From NCBI GenBank assembly GCA_035277545.1, contig DATEKI010000309.1, forward strand, positions 1-9,068: DNA of 9,068 nucleotides, in the 5' to 3' direction. This DNA is from 66-474 sp035277545. GTDB lineage: Bacteria > Pseudomonadota > Gammaproteobacteria > Xanthomonadales > Rhodanobacteraceae. The notes beneath the pieces are model-generated. The model ran no database searches. It was not told where the DNA came from and was given only the letters and a program-made list of their open reading frames with translations. Position 1 is the first letter of the stretch, and each line of letters opens with the position of its first letter. Positions 1 through 7,045 of this stretch are shown in pieces. The translations under genes were made by a program, and so were the position numbers.

Positions 1-797
1 AGCGCCGCCACGATGTCGCGCGCGATCGACAGCGCGTGCGCGTCGTTCTCGGCGAAGTGATCCGCCACGCCGGAGATGGAGGTGTGCACGTCGGCGCCGC
101 CCAGCGTTTCCGCATCGACCACTTCACCGGTCGCGGCCTTCACCAGCGGCGGCCCGCCGAGGAAGATCGTGCCCTGGTTCTTCACGATGATGGTTTCGTC
201 GCTCATCGCCGGCACGTAGGCGCCGCCGGCGGTGCACGAACCCATCACCACCGCGATCTGCGGGATGCCGAGCGCCGACATCCGCGCCTGGTTGTAGAAG
301 ATGCGGCCGAAGTGTTCCTTGTCGGGAAACACCTCGTCCTGCAATGGCAGGAACGCGCCGCCGGAGTCGACCAGGTAAATGCAGGGCAGGCGATTCTCCA
401 GCGCGACTTCCTGCGCGCGCAGGTGCTTCTTCACCGTGATCGGGAAATAGGTGCCGCCTTTCACCGTGGCGTCGTTGGCGACCACCATCACTTCACTGCC
501 ATTGACGCGGCCGATGCCGGTGATGAGTCCGGCGGCAGGGGCGGTGCCGTCGTACATGCCGTGTGCGGCCAACGGCGAGAGTTCCAGGAACGGCGAACCC
601 GGGTCGAGCAGGGCGCGCACGCGCTCGCGCGGCAACAGCTTGCCGCGGGCGGCGTGCTTTTCACGCGCCTTCGTGCCGCCGCCCTCGGCGGCGCGCGACA
701 GTTCGGCTTTCAGTTCGTCGGTGAGCTTGCGCAGGTTCGCGACGTTGCCCCGGAAGCTTTCGCTCTTGCTGTCGATGGCGGTCGAAAGGACAGTCAT
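1..797 (-). CDS. liuB: Methylcrotonoyl-CoA carboxylase beta (carboxyltransferase) subunit, N-terminal half, cut by window edge
   Basis: This subunit transfers the carboxyl group from biotin (on the alpha subunit) to 3-methylcrotonyl-CoA, a cytoplasmic step of leucine breakdown; mccB is another name. The 265 visible residues are about half of the roughly 535 usual for the family. They show the crotonase-like carboxyltransferase fold: RGKLLPRERV near 51-60, LLDPGSPFLEL at 63-73, KGGTYFPITVKKH at 113-125, the acyl-CoA-binding stretch YLVDSGGAFLP at 141-151, and the glycine-rich GSCTAGGAYVPAM at 186-198. The start is the ATG read leftward from 797; no strong Shine-Dalgarno is visible, only a weak GGA about 9 bases upstream. 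The product continues past base 1. A geranyl-CoA or other acyl-CoA carboxylase is possible, but the motifs and the neighbouring isovaleryl-CoA and leucine dehydrogenases favour methylcrotonoyl-CoA. A terminator ends the upstream gene at 859, so this gene probably has its own promoter. Confidence 0.93.
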   Translation of the reverse strand, partial: MTVLSTAIDSKSESFRGNVANLRKLTDELKAELSRAAEGGGTKAREKHAARGKLLPRERVRALLDPGSPFLELSPLAAHGMYDGTAPAAGLITGIGRVNGSEVMVVANDATVKGGTYFPITVKKHLRAQEVALENRLPCIYLVDSGGAFLPLQDEVFPDKEHFGRIFYNQARMSALGIPQIAVVMGSCTAGGAYVPAMSDETIIVKNQGTIFLGGPPLVKAATGEVVDAETLGGADVHTSISGVADHFAENDAHALSIARDIVAA

Positions 798-835
798 GGT
801 CGAATCCGTGGCGGGCGAGGTTGCGTCAACCCTGC

Positions 836-841
836 ATTCTA
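836..841 (-). promoter_or_regulatory. Possible -10 element for the MCC beta gene
   Basis: Read on the minus strand this is TAGAAT, a 5/6 match to the sigma-70 -10 consensus. It lies 38 bases before the start codon, between the terminator and the gene. The -35 region 17 bases upstream falls in the terminator T-run and matches poorly. The call rests mainly on the need for a promoter in this 61-bp gap. Confidence 0.25.
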
Positions 842-858
842 TCGGTTGTCGCGCGCGC

Positions 859-889
859 AAAAAAAACCGGCCGCACGAGGCGGCCGGTT
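859..889 (-). terminator. Rho-independent terminator of the alanine-rich lipoprotein gene
   Basis: A perfect 10-bp stem pairs 865-874 with 880-889 around a 5-base loop (ACGAG at 875-879). On the minus strand it is followed by an uninterrupted run of eight T (859-866, the first two overlapping the stem base). It begins 28 bases past the stop codon of the lipoprotein gene. On the plus strand the run is A, so it should terminate only leftward transcription. Confidence 0.93.
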
Positions 890-917
890 CGGATGCAACG
901 GGATGCGGCGAAGAGGA

Positions 918-1331
918 TCAGTGACCCTTCATCGCATCCTTGGCCTTGCTGGCGGCGTCCTTCGCGGCGTCGGCAGCCTGGCCCGCCTTGTGGGCGGCGT
1001 CCTTCATCGCGTCCATCGCGCTGGCGCCGCTGGAAGCCGGCGCTGCGGTCGTGCTGCTGGCAGCCGGGGCGGCGGTCGAAGCCGGGGCCGCCTTCATCGC
1101 GCTCGAAGCCGCGCTCGCTGCCGAAGCAGCGGCACCGGCGGCTTCGGAAGCTGCGCCCGCAGCCTGCGAAGCGGCGCTGGCCGCCGCGGAAGTGGCGCTG
1201 GCCGCATTCTGCGCAGCCTGCTGCGCCTGGTCGGCAGCCGACTGGCCTTCGCCGGAATTGTTGCAGGCCGACAGCGACAGGGCCATTGCAGTGGCGACGG
1301 CAGCCACAAGTACGGTACGAGTGAACTTCAT
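918..1331 (-). CDS. Small alanine-rich lipoprotein of unknown function
   Basis: The product is 137 residues. The first 22 form a lipoprotein signal peptide: MKFTRT n-region, hydrophobic core, and lipobox LSAC with the acylated Cys at 23. Asn follows the Cys, so there is no Asp +2 inner-membrane retention signal and outer-membrane anchoring is likely. By my count about 51 of the 115 mature residues are alanine. Two long Ala/Ser or Ala/Lys/Asp helices (about 31-79 and 103-135) flank a Pro/Ser/Thr hinge (about 82-101) with several AAP motifs. The C-terminal helix carries recurring DAA/KDA units with alternating charge, resembling amphipathic 11-residue repeats. AGGAG at 1339-1343, 7 bases before the ATG, fixes the start; an in-frame ATG at 1421 would bury the signal peptide. 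I recognise no specific family. A structural, Lpp-like envelope role is only a guess. A strong terminator follows, so it is probably monocistronic. Confidence 0.85.
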   Translation of the reverse strand: MKFTRTVLVAAVATAMALSLSACNNSGEGQSAADQAQQAAQNAASATSAAASAASQAAGAASEAAGAAASAASAASSAMKAAPASTAAPAASSTTAAPASSGASAMDAMKDAAHKAGQAADAAKDAASKAKDAMKGH

Positions 1332-1380
1332 TGGAGATCTCCTGGATTGGGCCGTGGAAAGCCACGGAAGTGGCCTGCGT

Positions 1381-1410
1381 ATTAAACAGCGTCTGGCTGA
1401 ATAACGCCAG
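1381..1410 (-). promoter_or_regulatory. Candidate sigma-70 promoter of the alanine-rich lipoprotein gene
   Basis: On the minus strand a TTTAAT box (1381-1386, 5/6 match to the -10 consensus) lies 18 bases after CTGGCG (1405-1410, a weak 3/6 -35 match). Transcription would start near 1374, giving a leader of about 40 bases that includes the AGGAG ribosome site. This gap is visibly more AT-rich than its surroundings. No terminator is visible after the upstream thiolase gene, so read-through is an alternative. Confidence 0.3.
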
Positions 1411-1492
1411 CGTCCCGCCATTTTACGAACACATAACGTTCAGTCGCCGCTTACCGCCCCGGGGGTACAAACCTGCAACCTCGGGGACAAGG

Positions 1493-2668
1493 TCAAGCCA
1501 GCTCGATGGCGATCGCGGTGGCTTCGCCGCCGCCGATGCACAGCGATGCCACGCCGCGCTTCTTGCCCGCGTGCATCATGGCGTGCAACAACGTCACCAC
1601 GATGCGCGCGCCGGTACAGCCGATGGGATGGCCGAGCGCACATGCGCCACCGTGCACGTTGAGCTTTTCGTGCGGGATGGAAAGATCCTTCATTGCGGCC
1701 ATGGCGACCACCGCGAATGCTTCGTTGACTTCGAACAGATCGACGTCATCGACTTTCCAGCCGGCCTTCTGCAGCACCTTTTCGATCGCGCCGACCGGCG
1801 CCGTCGTGAACCACTCGGGCTCCTGCGAATGCGTGGCGTGCGCGACGATGCGTGCCAGGGGTTTGACACCGCGCGCCTTGGCATCGTCCGCGGAGAGCAA
1901 AACGACCGCCGCGGCGCCATCCGAAATGCTGGACGAGCTGGCCGCGGTGACGGTGCCATTTTCCTTGCGGAACGCCGGTTTCAAGGTCGGGATCTTCGCG
2001 GGATCGACCTTGCCGGGGGTTTCATCGACGGACACGGCGACATCGCCCTTGCGCGACGGCACGGTGACGGTTGCGATCTCGTCGGCGAAGGCGCCGGATT
2101 TCACGGCCTCCTGCGCGCGCCGCACCGATTCGGTCGCGAACGCGTCCTGCTCCGCGCGGGTGAAGTGGTATTTGTCGGCACAGGATTCGGCGAACACGCC
2201 CATCGACTTCCCGTCGTAGGGATTGGTCAGGCCATCCCACATCATGTGGTCGACCATGCTGCCATCGCCGAGGCGGATGCCGGTGCGCACCGCGGCCATG
2301 TGGGGCGCATTGGTCATCGATTCCATGCCACCGGCGACGACCACGCTGGCGGAACCGGCCTTGATCAGGTCGTGGCCGAGCATGATCGCCTTCATTCCCG
2401 AGCCGCACACCTTGTTCAACGTGGTGCAGCCCGTCGAGGGCGGCAGGCCGGCCGCGAGTGCCGCCTGCCGCGCCGGTGCCTGGCCGAGGTTGGCGGGAAG
2501 CACGCAGCCCATCAGCACCTCGCCGACGTCGCCCGGTGCGATCCCGGATTGCTGCAGTGCCGCGCCGATGGCGGCAGCCCCCAGTTTCGGCGTGGGGAAG
2601 CCGGTGAATTGGCCGAGGAACGCGCCGATGGGCGTGCGCTTGGCGGCGGCGATGATGATGTCGGACAT
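1493..2668 (-). CDS. atoB: Acetyl-CoA C-acetyltransferase (biosynthetic-type thiolase)
   Basis: This enzyme interconverts two acetyl-CoA with acetoacetyl-CoA plus CoA. In a leucine-degradation setting it would cleave acetoacetyl-CoA derived from acetoacetate. The protein is 391 residues, the usual size. It starts MSDIIIAAAKRTPIGAF and carries the nucleophilic Cys88 in LNKVCGSGMKA, His347 in GGACALGHPIGCTGAR, and the general-base Cys377 in CIGGGEA; NEAFAVV, typical of the family, is also present. TGGAG at 2676-2680, 7 bases before the ATG at 2668, supports the start. The frame stays open to 3103, but the extension has no thiolase homology and overlaps the divergent gene. The symbol is a family-level assignment: phaA, thlA or a broader-specificity thiolase cannot be excluded. 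The gene is divergent from the autotransporter gene, with 256 bp between start codons. Confidence 0.93.
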   Translation of the reverse strand: MSDIIIAAAKRTPIGAFLGQFTGFPTPKLGAAAIGAALQQSGIAPGDVGEVLMGCVLPANLGQAPARQAALAAGLPPSTGCTTLNKVCGSGMKAIMLGHDLIKAGSASVVVAGGMESMTNAPHMAAVRTGIRLGDGSMVDHMMWDGLTNPYDGKSMGVFAESCADKYHFTRAEQDAFATESVRRAQEAVKSGAFADEIATVTVPSRKGDVAVSVDETPGKVDPAKIPTLKPAFRKENGTVTAASSSSISDGAAAVVLLSADDAKARGVKPLARIVAHATHSQEPEWFTTAPVGAIEKVLQKAGWKVDDVDLFEVNEAFAVVAMAAMKDLSIPHEKLNVHGGACALGHPIGCTGARIVVTLLHAMMHAGKKRGVASLCIGGGEATAIAIELA

Positions 2669-2751
2669 GGTTGGACTCCAGGGTGCCGATTGAATTGGAC
2701 CCAGCCACGAAGCGGCACGGACTGGACCATTCATGGTTGCGAATTGGGCCG

Positions 2752-2783
2752 CGCTGCCAGGCAGCGTCGGCTCGAATGAGCCG
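2752..2783. promoter_or_regulatory. Two adjacent inverted repeats between divergent thiolase and autotransporter genes
   Basis: The first is CGCTGCC (2752-2758), one base, then GGCAGCG (2760-2766), a 15-bp perfect palindrome better suited to protein binding than to a hairpin. The second, one base later, is CGGCTC-GAAT-GAGCCG (2768-2783), a 6-bp stem with a 4-base loop. No T-run follows on either strand, so terminator function is unlikely. The pair lies about 85 bases upstream of the thiolase start and just before the candidate autotransporter promoter, so a control role for either gene is possible but unproven. Confidence 0.4.
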
Positions 2784-2791
2784 CCTTCCCG

Positions 2792-2820
2792 TTGATGCAG
2801 GAGCGATCTGTGCGGATTAT
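2792..2820 (+). promoter_or_regulatory. Candidate sigma-70 promoter of the autotransporter gene
   Basis: TTGATG (2792-2797, 4/6 to the -35 consensus) is separated by exactly 17 bases from GATTAT (2815-2820, 4/6 to the -10 consensus). The start of transcription would fall near 2827, leaving a leader of about 98 bases. It is the best-spaced pair I found in this gap. Confidence 0.33.
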
Positions 2821-2914
2821 GCGGCGAATGCTGCGCTGCCGCAAACGGCGTCTGTTCTACCGGAATACATGGGTGCAGAATGCGTCGTGGCAACCGGGGC
2901 GGGAACAAGACGGT

Positions 2915-2923
2915 GGAGGGAGG
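2915..2923 (+). promoter_or_regulatory. Strong Shine-Dalgarno that decides a GTG start
   Basis: GGAGGGAGG ends one base before the GTG at 2925. The GGAGG at 2915-2919 sits 5 bases from the start codon, a workable spacing. The in-frame ATG at 2880 has no comparable site upstream. The GTG start also gives a lipoprotein signal peptide of normal length. Confidence 0.7.
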
Positions 2924-2924
2924 C

Positions 2925-5723
2925 GTGACGACGCGCAGGTTCGGAAGAATCCGGTGGCTTGCTCCGGGGTTGCTTTCGCTTGCCCTCGCGGCTTGCGGCG
3001 GCGGTGGCAGCAGCGTTCGCAGCGTGCCCGCCAGCACGCCACCACCCACGACGCCATCCACCCCGCAGCCACCGACCGACGCGCAGCTTTCGATCACCAA
3101 CACGTCTGCCGCGCATGCCGCGGGTTACACCGGTGCGGGCGTCACCATCGGCTTCGTCGACAGCGGAATCATGCGCAGCAATCCCACGGTGGCCGGGCGC
3201 GTCCTGGCCGAGTTCATCGATGTCGATCCCACGCAAAACAACACCAGCATCGATGACGTGGTCGGTCACGGCACCTGGGTGTCGGAAATCGCGGCAGGCG
3301 CGCCGTTCGCGAAGTTCCCGGGCGGCATCGCGCCAGGCGCGGACCTGGTGTCGGCGCGCATCATTTCCGACAACGCGCCCGACGACAACGGCAGCACGCC
3401 GCCGACCACGGTCACCGCCGCCGACGCGCAGTTTTTCCAGCAGGTCAACCAGCAGCTGATCGGCGCCGGCGTCAAGGTGATGAACAATTCCTGGGGTGGC
3501 ATCACTTGGGACACCAGCGACGCCAGCGTGAACCAGGCGTTCGACGCCGCCTACGGTCCGTTCGTCAACCAGCAGGATGGGTTGGTAGTGTTCGCGGCCG
3601 GCAACGACTCGCAGGCGAATCCCAGCACCATCGCGGCGCTTCCCTCCGTCGCGCCCGATCTCGAAAAAGGCTGGCTGGCGGTGGTCGCGGTCAACAGCAA
3701 CAACCCCACGCAACTGGACAGCTATTCCAACAAGTGCGGCATCGCGATGAACTATTGCCTGGCCGCGCCCGGCGACGTGATCGTGCTGGACAAGGACACC
3801 GTGGCAAGCACGGCCAATCCGACCTATTACATCGTCGAAGGCACTTCGCTGGCCGCGCCGCAGGTTTCGGGCGCCGCGGCACTCGTGTGGCAGGCGTTCC
3901 CGTATTTCAGCAACGACCTGGTACGCCAGACATTGCTCGGCACCGCCGATCCGCTGGGCGGTTCACAACCCAACCCCGCGTTCGGTTACGGCGAACTCGA
4001 TGTCGGCAAGGCGGTGCAGGGCCCCGCGCAATTCAACTGGGGCGACGTCAGCGTGTCGTTCGATGGCATCACGTCGACGTGGAGCAATGCCATCAGCGGT
4101 GCGGGCGGCCTGATCAAGAACGGCACCGGCACGCTGGTCCTCACGGGCGCCAATACCTACAAGGGTGGAACCCAGGTCAATGGCGGCACCCTGCAGTCGC
4201 AAATCGCATTGCCTGGCAACGTCACGATCGGTACCGCCGGCACGCTGGACAACGTGCCCGGCGTGAATGGATCGCTCACCAATTCGGGCACGCTGACCGT
4301 TCGCAGCGGGACGACGGAGGTAACGGGCAACTACGCACAAGGCGGCACCGGCACGCTGTCGGTCAATCTGGGGACGTTGCTCAGCGTCAGCGGGACCGCA
4401 CGGCTCGACGGCACGTTGAATGTCCTCGGCGCGATTCCAGGTTACGTCGACAACAGCCACGAAAACGTACTGGCTGCTTTCGGCGGAATCAGCGGAACGT
4501 TCGCGCAGCTCACCACCTCGCCGGGCGTGTTCCTCAACACCACCATCCAGTACACCGCGAACAACGTCTGGCTCGACACCACCAGCCTCAGCATCACGCA
4601 GGCCGCGCAAGCGATGGCGCTCACCGATCCCGCATCTTCGGCCGCGGCCGCGCGCGTGCAGGACGGCTTCGATGCGATCAACGCGCGCATCGCCGCGGGC
4701 GGCTCCGTGGCGAGCGGTGTGCTGCAGGGCGCGGGCGCGATCCAGCACGCGGCGACGCCTGCTTCCGCGCGGGCGACCTTGCAAAGCCTGTCGGGCCAAT
4801 TGCACGCAGCCAGCGCGGCGATGCTGTTCGACGGCATGGACGCGGCCGACGGCGCGTTGTCGCGGCACTTCGACGAGCTGCTCGATGGCCAGGCGCGGCC
4901 AGGCGCCTGGTACGGCAACCTCGGTTGGCAAGGCGACCTGCAGCGTGCCGGCTATGCAGGCGCAACCTTCCAGAGCGACGGCAGCGTCATCGGCGCGGAT
5001 TTCCGGGTCGGTGCGCACGCTCTGTTGGGTTATGCGCTCGGCCAAAGCCGTGGCTATGGCCAGCTCGATGGTTCGTGGGACCACAACCGGACGTGGTCCG
5101 ACCACGTGATGGTGTACGGCGGCTTGTCCAATGGCCCGTGGTACGCGAATGCACGCGTCGGCGGTGGCTGGTATCGCGCGGACATGCAGCGCCTGCTGTG
5201 GCTCGGCGGGCTCGATGCACCGCTCGGCAGCGCGATGTCGGGACGCTACGTGGCAGGGACTCTGGAAGGTGGTTACCAGTGGCACTTCGGCGCGACGCAG
5301 GTCACGCCGTTCGTCGACGCGCGTTACCAGCAACTGCGCCAGGGCGCGTTCGCGGAAACGGGCGGCTACGGATTCGGATTGAAGGCGGACAGCCGCACGG
5401 TCGGCCGCCTGCAGACGGGCGTCGGCTTGCGTGCGCAGCGCAGCCTGCGCCTCGCCAACGGCATGCTGGTGCAGTTCGACGGCAGCGCGGCGTGGTGGCA
5501 CGCGCTGCACCAGTACGGCGATGCCTTCGATGCCAGCTTTACCGGCTTCGATGACTGGATGCCCGTCGACGGCATCGGGCTGTCACGCGACGAATCGATC
5601 CTGCGCGCCGGCGTTTCGCTGTGGCCGACGCACACATTCGGCCTGCGGCTCGGGTTCACCCGTGAACAGGGTTCGCGGCAGCAATCCAGCAGCGCGATGT
5701 TGCAGGGGACGTTCGCGTTTTGA
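2925..5723 (+). CDS. Lipidated subtilisin-like (S8) serine protease autotransporter, NalP-type
   Basis: This is a type Va secreted protease of 932 residues counted from the GTG. Residues 1-23 form a lipoprotein signal (basic RRFGRIRW, hydrophobic core, lipobox LAAC with Cys24), followed by a Gly/Ser stretch and a Pro/Thr linker to about 53. The S8 domain (about 55-365) has a complete triad: Asp79 in GFVDSGI, His115 in VVGHGTW, Ser308 in EGTSLAAP, with oxyanion Asn227 in AAGND. Cys271 and Cys278 are placed to form a disulfide. A passenger-associated transport repeat (GAGGLIKNGTGTLVLTG onward) lies at about 393-425, and an Ala-rich helical linker at about 556-655. A roughly 270-residue beta-barrel ends in GTFAF with the terminal Phe expected for BAM-dependent insertion. 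The domain order and the lipobox match Neisseria NalP and Bordetella SphB1, which process other surface proteins; the substrate here is unknown. Long shadow frames suggest native, well-adapted codon use. The gene is convergent with isovaleryl-CoA dehydrogenase across a REP pair. Confidence 0.92.
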   Translation: MTTRRFGRIRWLAPGLLSLALAACGGGGSSVRSVPASTPPPTTPSTPQPPTDAQLSITNTSAAHAAGYTGAGVTIGFVDSGIMRSNPTVAGRVLAEFIDVDPTQNNTSIDDVVGHGTWVSEIAAGAPFAKFPGGIAPGADLVSARIISDNAPDDNGSTPPTTVTAADAQFFQQVNQQLIGAGVKVMNNSWGGITWDTSDASVNQAFDAAYGPFVNQQDGLVVFAAGNDSQANPSTIAALPSVAPDLEKGWLAVVAVNSNNPTQLDSYSNKCGIAMNYCLAAPGDVIVLDKDTVASTANPTYYIVEGTSLAAPQVSGAAALVWQAFPYFSNDLVRQTLLGTADPLGGSQPNPAFGYGELDVGKAVQGPAQFNWGDVSVSFDGITSTWSNAISGAGGLIKNGTGTLVLTGANTYKGGTQVNGGTLQSQIALPGNVTIGTAGTLDNVPGVNGSLTNSGTLTVRSGTTEVTGNYAQGGTGTLSVNLGTLLSVSGTARLDGTLNVLGAIPGYVDNSHENVLAAFGGISGTFAQLTTSPGVFLNTTIQYTANNVWLDTTSLSITQAAQAMALTDPASSAAAARVQDGFDAINARIAAGGSVASGVLQGAGAIQHAATPASARATLQSLSGQLHAASAAMLFDGMDAADGALSRHFDELLDGQARPGAWYGNLGWQGDLQRAGYAGATFQSDGSVIGADFRVGAHALLGYALGQSRGYGQLDGSWDHNRTWSDHVMVYGGLSNGPWYANARVGGGWYRADMQRLLWLGGLDAPLGSAMSGRYVAGTLEGGYQWHFGATQVTPFVDARYQQLRQGAFAETGGYGFGLKADSRTVGRLQTGVGLRAQRSLRLANGMLVQFDGSAAWWHALHQYGDAFDASFTGFDDWMPVDGIGLSRDESILRAGVSLWPTHTFGLRLGFTREQGSRQQSSSAMLQGTFAF

Positions 5724-5742
5724 TGGGCGCGAAAAGAATCGG

Positions 5743-5774
5743 GTAGGGCGGGAGTAGCGAAGCAAATCCCGCCG
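5743..5774 (+). repeat. REP-like element, GTAG-headed, first of an inverted pair
   Basis: GTAG (5743-5746) precedes a hairpin pairing GGCGGGA (5747-5753) with TCCCGCC (5767-5773) around a 13-base loop, with one more G after it. A 5' GTAG tetranucleotide before an imperfect palindrome is the hallmark of REP sequences mobilised by RAYT transposases. It starts 20 bases after the autotransporter stop codon. Confidence 0.7.
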
Positions 5775-5789
5775 AATGAGTTCGGAAAA

Positions 5790-5812
5790 CGGCGGGTTGT
5801 CACCCGCCCTAC
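5790..5812 (-). repeat. REP-like element, GTAG-headed, second of an inverted pair
   Basis: On the minus strand GTAG (5809-5812) precedes GGCGGGT, loop GACA, ACCCGCC and a final G (5790-5808), so the stem matches the first copy with a much shorter loop. The two copies are separated by 15 bases, and their outer 11 bases (5742-5752 and 5803-5813) are perfectly complementary, so the whole unit can fold as one long hairpin. Both copies lie between convergent genes and may also help end transcription or protect mRNA 3' ends. Confidence 0.7.
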
Positions 5813-5846
5813 CAATCGCCCGCGCGTCGCCGCGGAAGCATCGCTT

Positions 5847-7004
5847 CTACGCGTTCCCGTAAAACAATTCCCGCCCGATCAACATCCGGCGGATTTCGTT
5901 GGTGCCGGCGCCGATTTCGTAGAGCTTGGCGTCGCGCAGGATGCGGCCGGTCGGGAATTCGTTGATGTAGCCGTTGCCGCCCAGCGACTGGATGGCTTCC
6001 AGCGCAACCTCCACGGCGTTGCGAGATGACAGCAACAGGCACGAGGCCGGGTCGATGCGCGACTTCACGCCCGCGTCGAACTGCTGCGCGATCATGTACG
6101 CGTACGCGCGCGCCGATTGCAGCGCCGTGTACATGTCGGCGATCTTGGCCTGCATGATCTCGAACGTGCCGATCGGCGCGTTGAACTGCTTGCGTTCGCG
6201 CACGTAGGGCAGGGTGACGTCGATGGCCGATTGCATCAGCCCGATCGGACCGCCCGACAGCACCAGCCGCTCGGTGTCGAGGCCGCCCATCAGCACGCGC
6301 ACGCCTTCGTTGACCTCGCCGACGCGGTTGGCATCGGGGATTTCGCAGTCCTCGAACACCAGTTCGCAGGTGTTGGAGCCGCGCATCCCGAGCTTGTCGA
6401 GCTTCTGCGCGGTGTGGAACCCCTTCATGCCCTTCTCGACGATGAAGGCGGTGATGCAGCGGCTGCCCGCAGTGCGGTCGGCCGTGCGCATGTACACCAG
6501 CAGCACGTCGGCGTCGGGGCCGTTGGTGATCCACATCTTGTTGCCGTTGGCGACCCAGTGGTCGCCGCGCTTCCCGGCCTTGCACTTCATCGAGCCGACC
6601 ACGTCGGAACCCGCGCCGGGTTCGCTCATCGCCAGCGCGCCGACGAATTCGCCCGAGCACAGCTTCGGAATGTATTTCTTGCGCTGCGCCTCGGTCCCGT
6701 TGTGGAAGATGTTGTTGACGCACAGGTTGGAGTGCGCACCGTAGGACAAGCCGACCGAGCCCGACGCACGCGAGATTTCCTCCATCGCCACGAGGTGCGC
6801 GAGGTAACCCATGCCGCTGCCGCCGTATTCGGTCGGCACCGTGATCCCGAGCAGACCCATGTCGCCCAGCTTCTGCCAGAGGTCGGACGGGAACAGGTTG
6901 TCGCGGTCGATCTGGTCCGCGCGCGGCGCGATTTCCTTCTCCGCGAAGGCATGCACGCTTTCGCGAAGCAGGTCGATGTCTTCACCGAGTTTGAAGGGTT
7001 GCAT
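5847..7004 (-). CDS. liuA: Isovaleryl-CoA dehydrogenase
   Basis: This FAD enzyme oxidises isovaleryl-CoA to 3-methylcrotonyl-CoA, passing electrons to ETF, and so supplies the substrate of the carboxylase encoded at 1-797; ivd is another name. The 385 residues cover the standard acyl-CoA dehydrogenase fold. Signature 1 is ALAMSEPGAGSDV at 123-135, and the C-terminal signature GGNGYINEFPTGRILRDAK spans 342-360. Specific to this enzyme, the catalytic Glu is in helix G (Glu245 in GLDTERLVLSGGP), while the position that holds Glu in medium-chain enzymes is non-acidic here (YEIGAGTNE, 362-370). The active-site segment SYGAHSNLC (87-95) also fits. AGGGA at 7011-7015, 6 bases before the ATG at 7004, supports the start. 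The frame remains open upstream to 7157, but that stretch enters a repeat element. Leucine dehydrogenase lies upstream on the same strand with 287 bp between. Confidence 0.95.
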   Translation of the reverse strand: MQPFKLGEDIDLLRESVHAFAEKEIAPRADQIDRDNLFPSDLWQKLGDMGLLGITVPTEYGGSGMGYLAHLVAMEEISRASGSVGLSYGAHSNLCVNNIFHNGTEAQRKKYIPKLCSGEFVGALAMSEPGAGSDVVGSMKCKAGKRGDHWVANGNKMWITNGPDADVLLVYMRTADRTAGSRCITAFIVEKGMKGFHTAQKLDKLGMRGSNTCELVFEDCEIPDANRVGEVNEGVRVLMGGLDTERLVLSGGPIGLMQSAIDVTLPYVRERKQFNAPIGTFEIMQAKIADMYTALQSARAYAYMIAQQFDAGVKSRIDPASCLLLSSRNAVEVALEAIQSLGGNGYINEFPTGRILRDAKLYEIGAGTNEIRRMLIGRELFYGNA

Positions 7005-7045
7005 TCGATTTCCCTGTGACGTCATCCGGCAAATGGGCAATCCAT

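Noticed and set aside
36..1385. Long plus-strand open frame opposite MCC beta and the lipoprotein gene
   Set aside because: It lies antisense to two well-supported genes, reads as Arg/Gly/Ala-rich low-complexity sequence and has no recognisable motif; high GC suppresses stop codons here.
2669..3103. N-terminal extension of thiolase to an upstream ATG
   Set aside because: The extension overlaps the divergent autotransporter gene and adds non-thiolase sequence; the ATG at 2668 has a ribosome site and gives the normal 391-residue length.
3963..5510. Long minus-strand frame antisense to the autotransporter
   Set aside because: Arg/Ala-rich shadow of GC-rich codons with no motif or ribosome site.
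3506..5554. Long plus-strand frame within the autotransporter gene
   Set aside because: It is a shifted phase of the autotransporter, extremely Arg-rich, with no domain signature; the overlapping frame contains the whole catalytic triad and barrel.
7017..7024. TGACGTCA 8-bp palindrome
   Set aside because: Too short to be significant alone in 9 kb, and no second copy was noticed at a related position.
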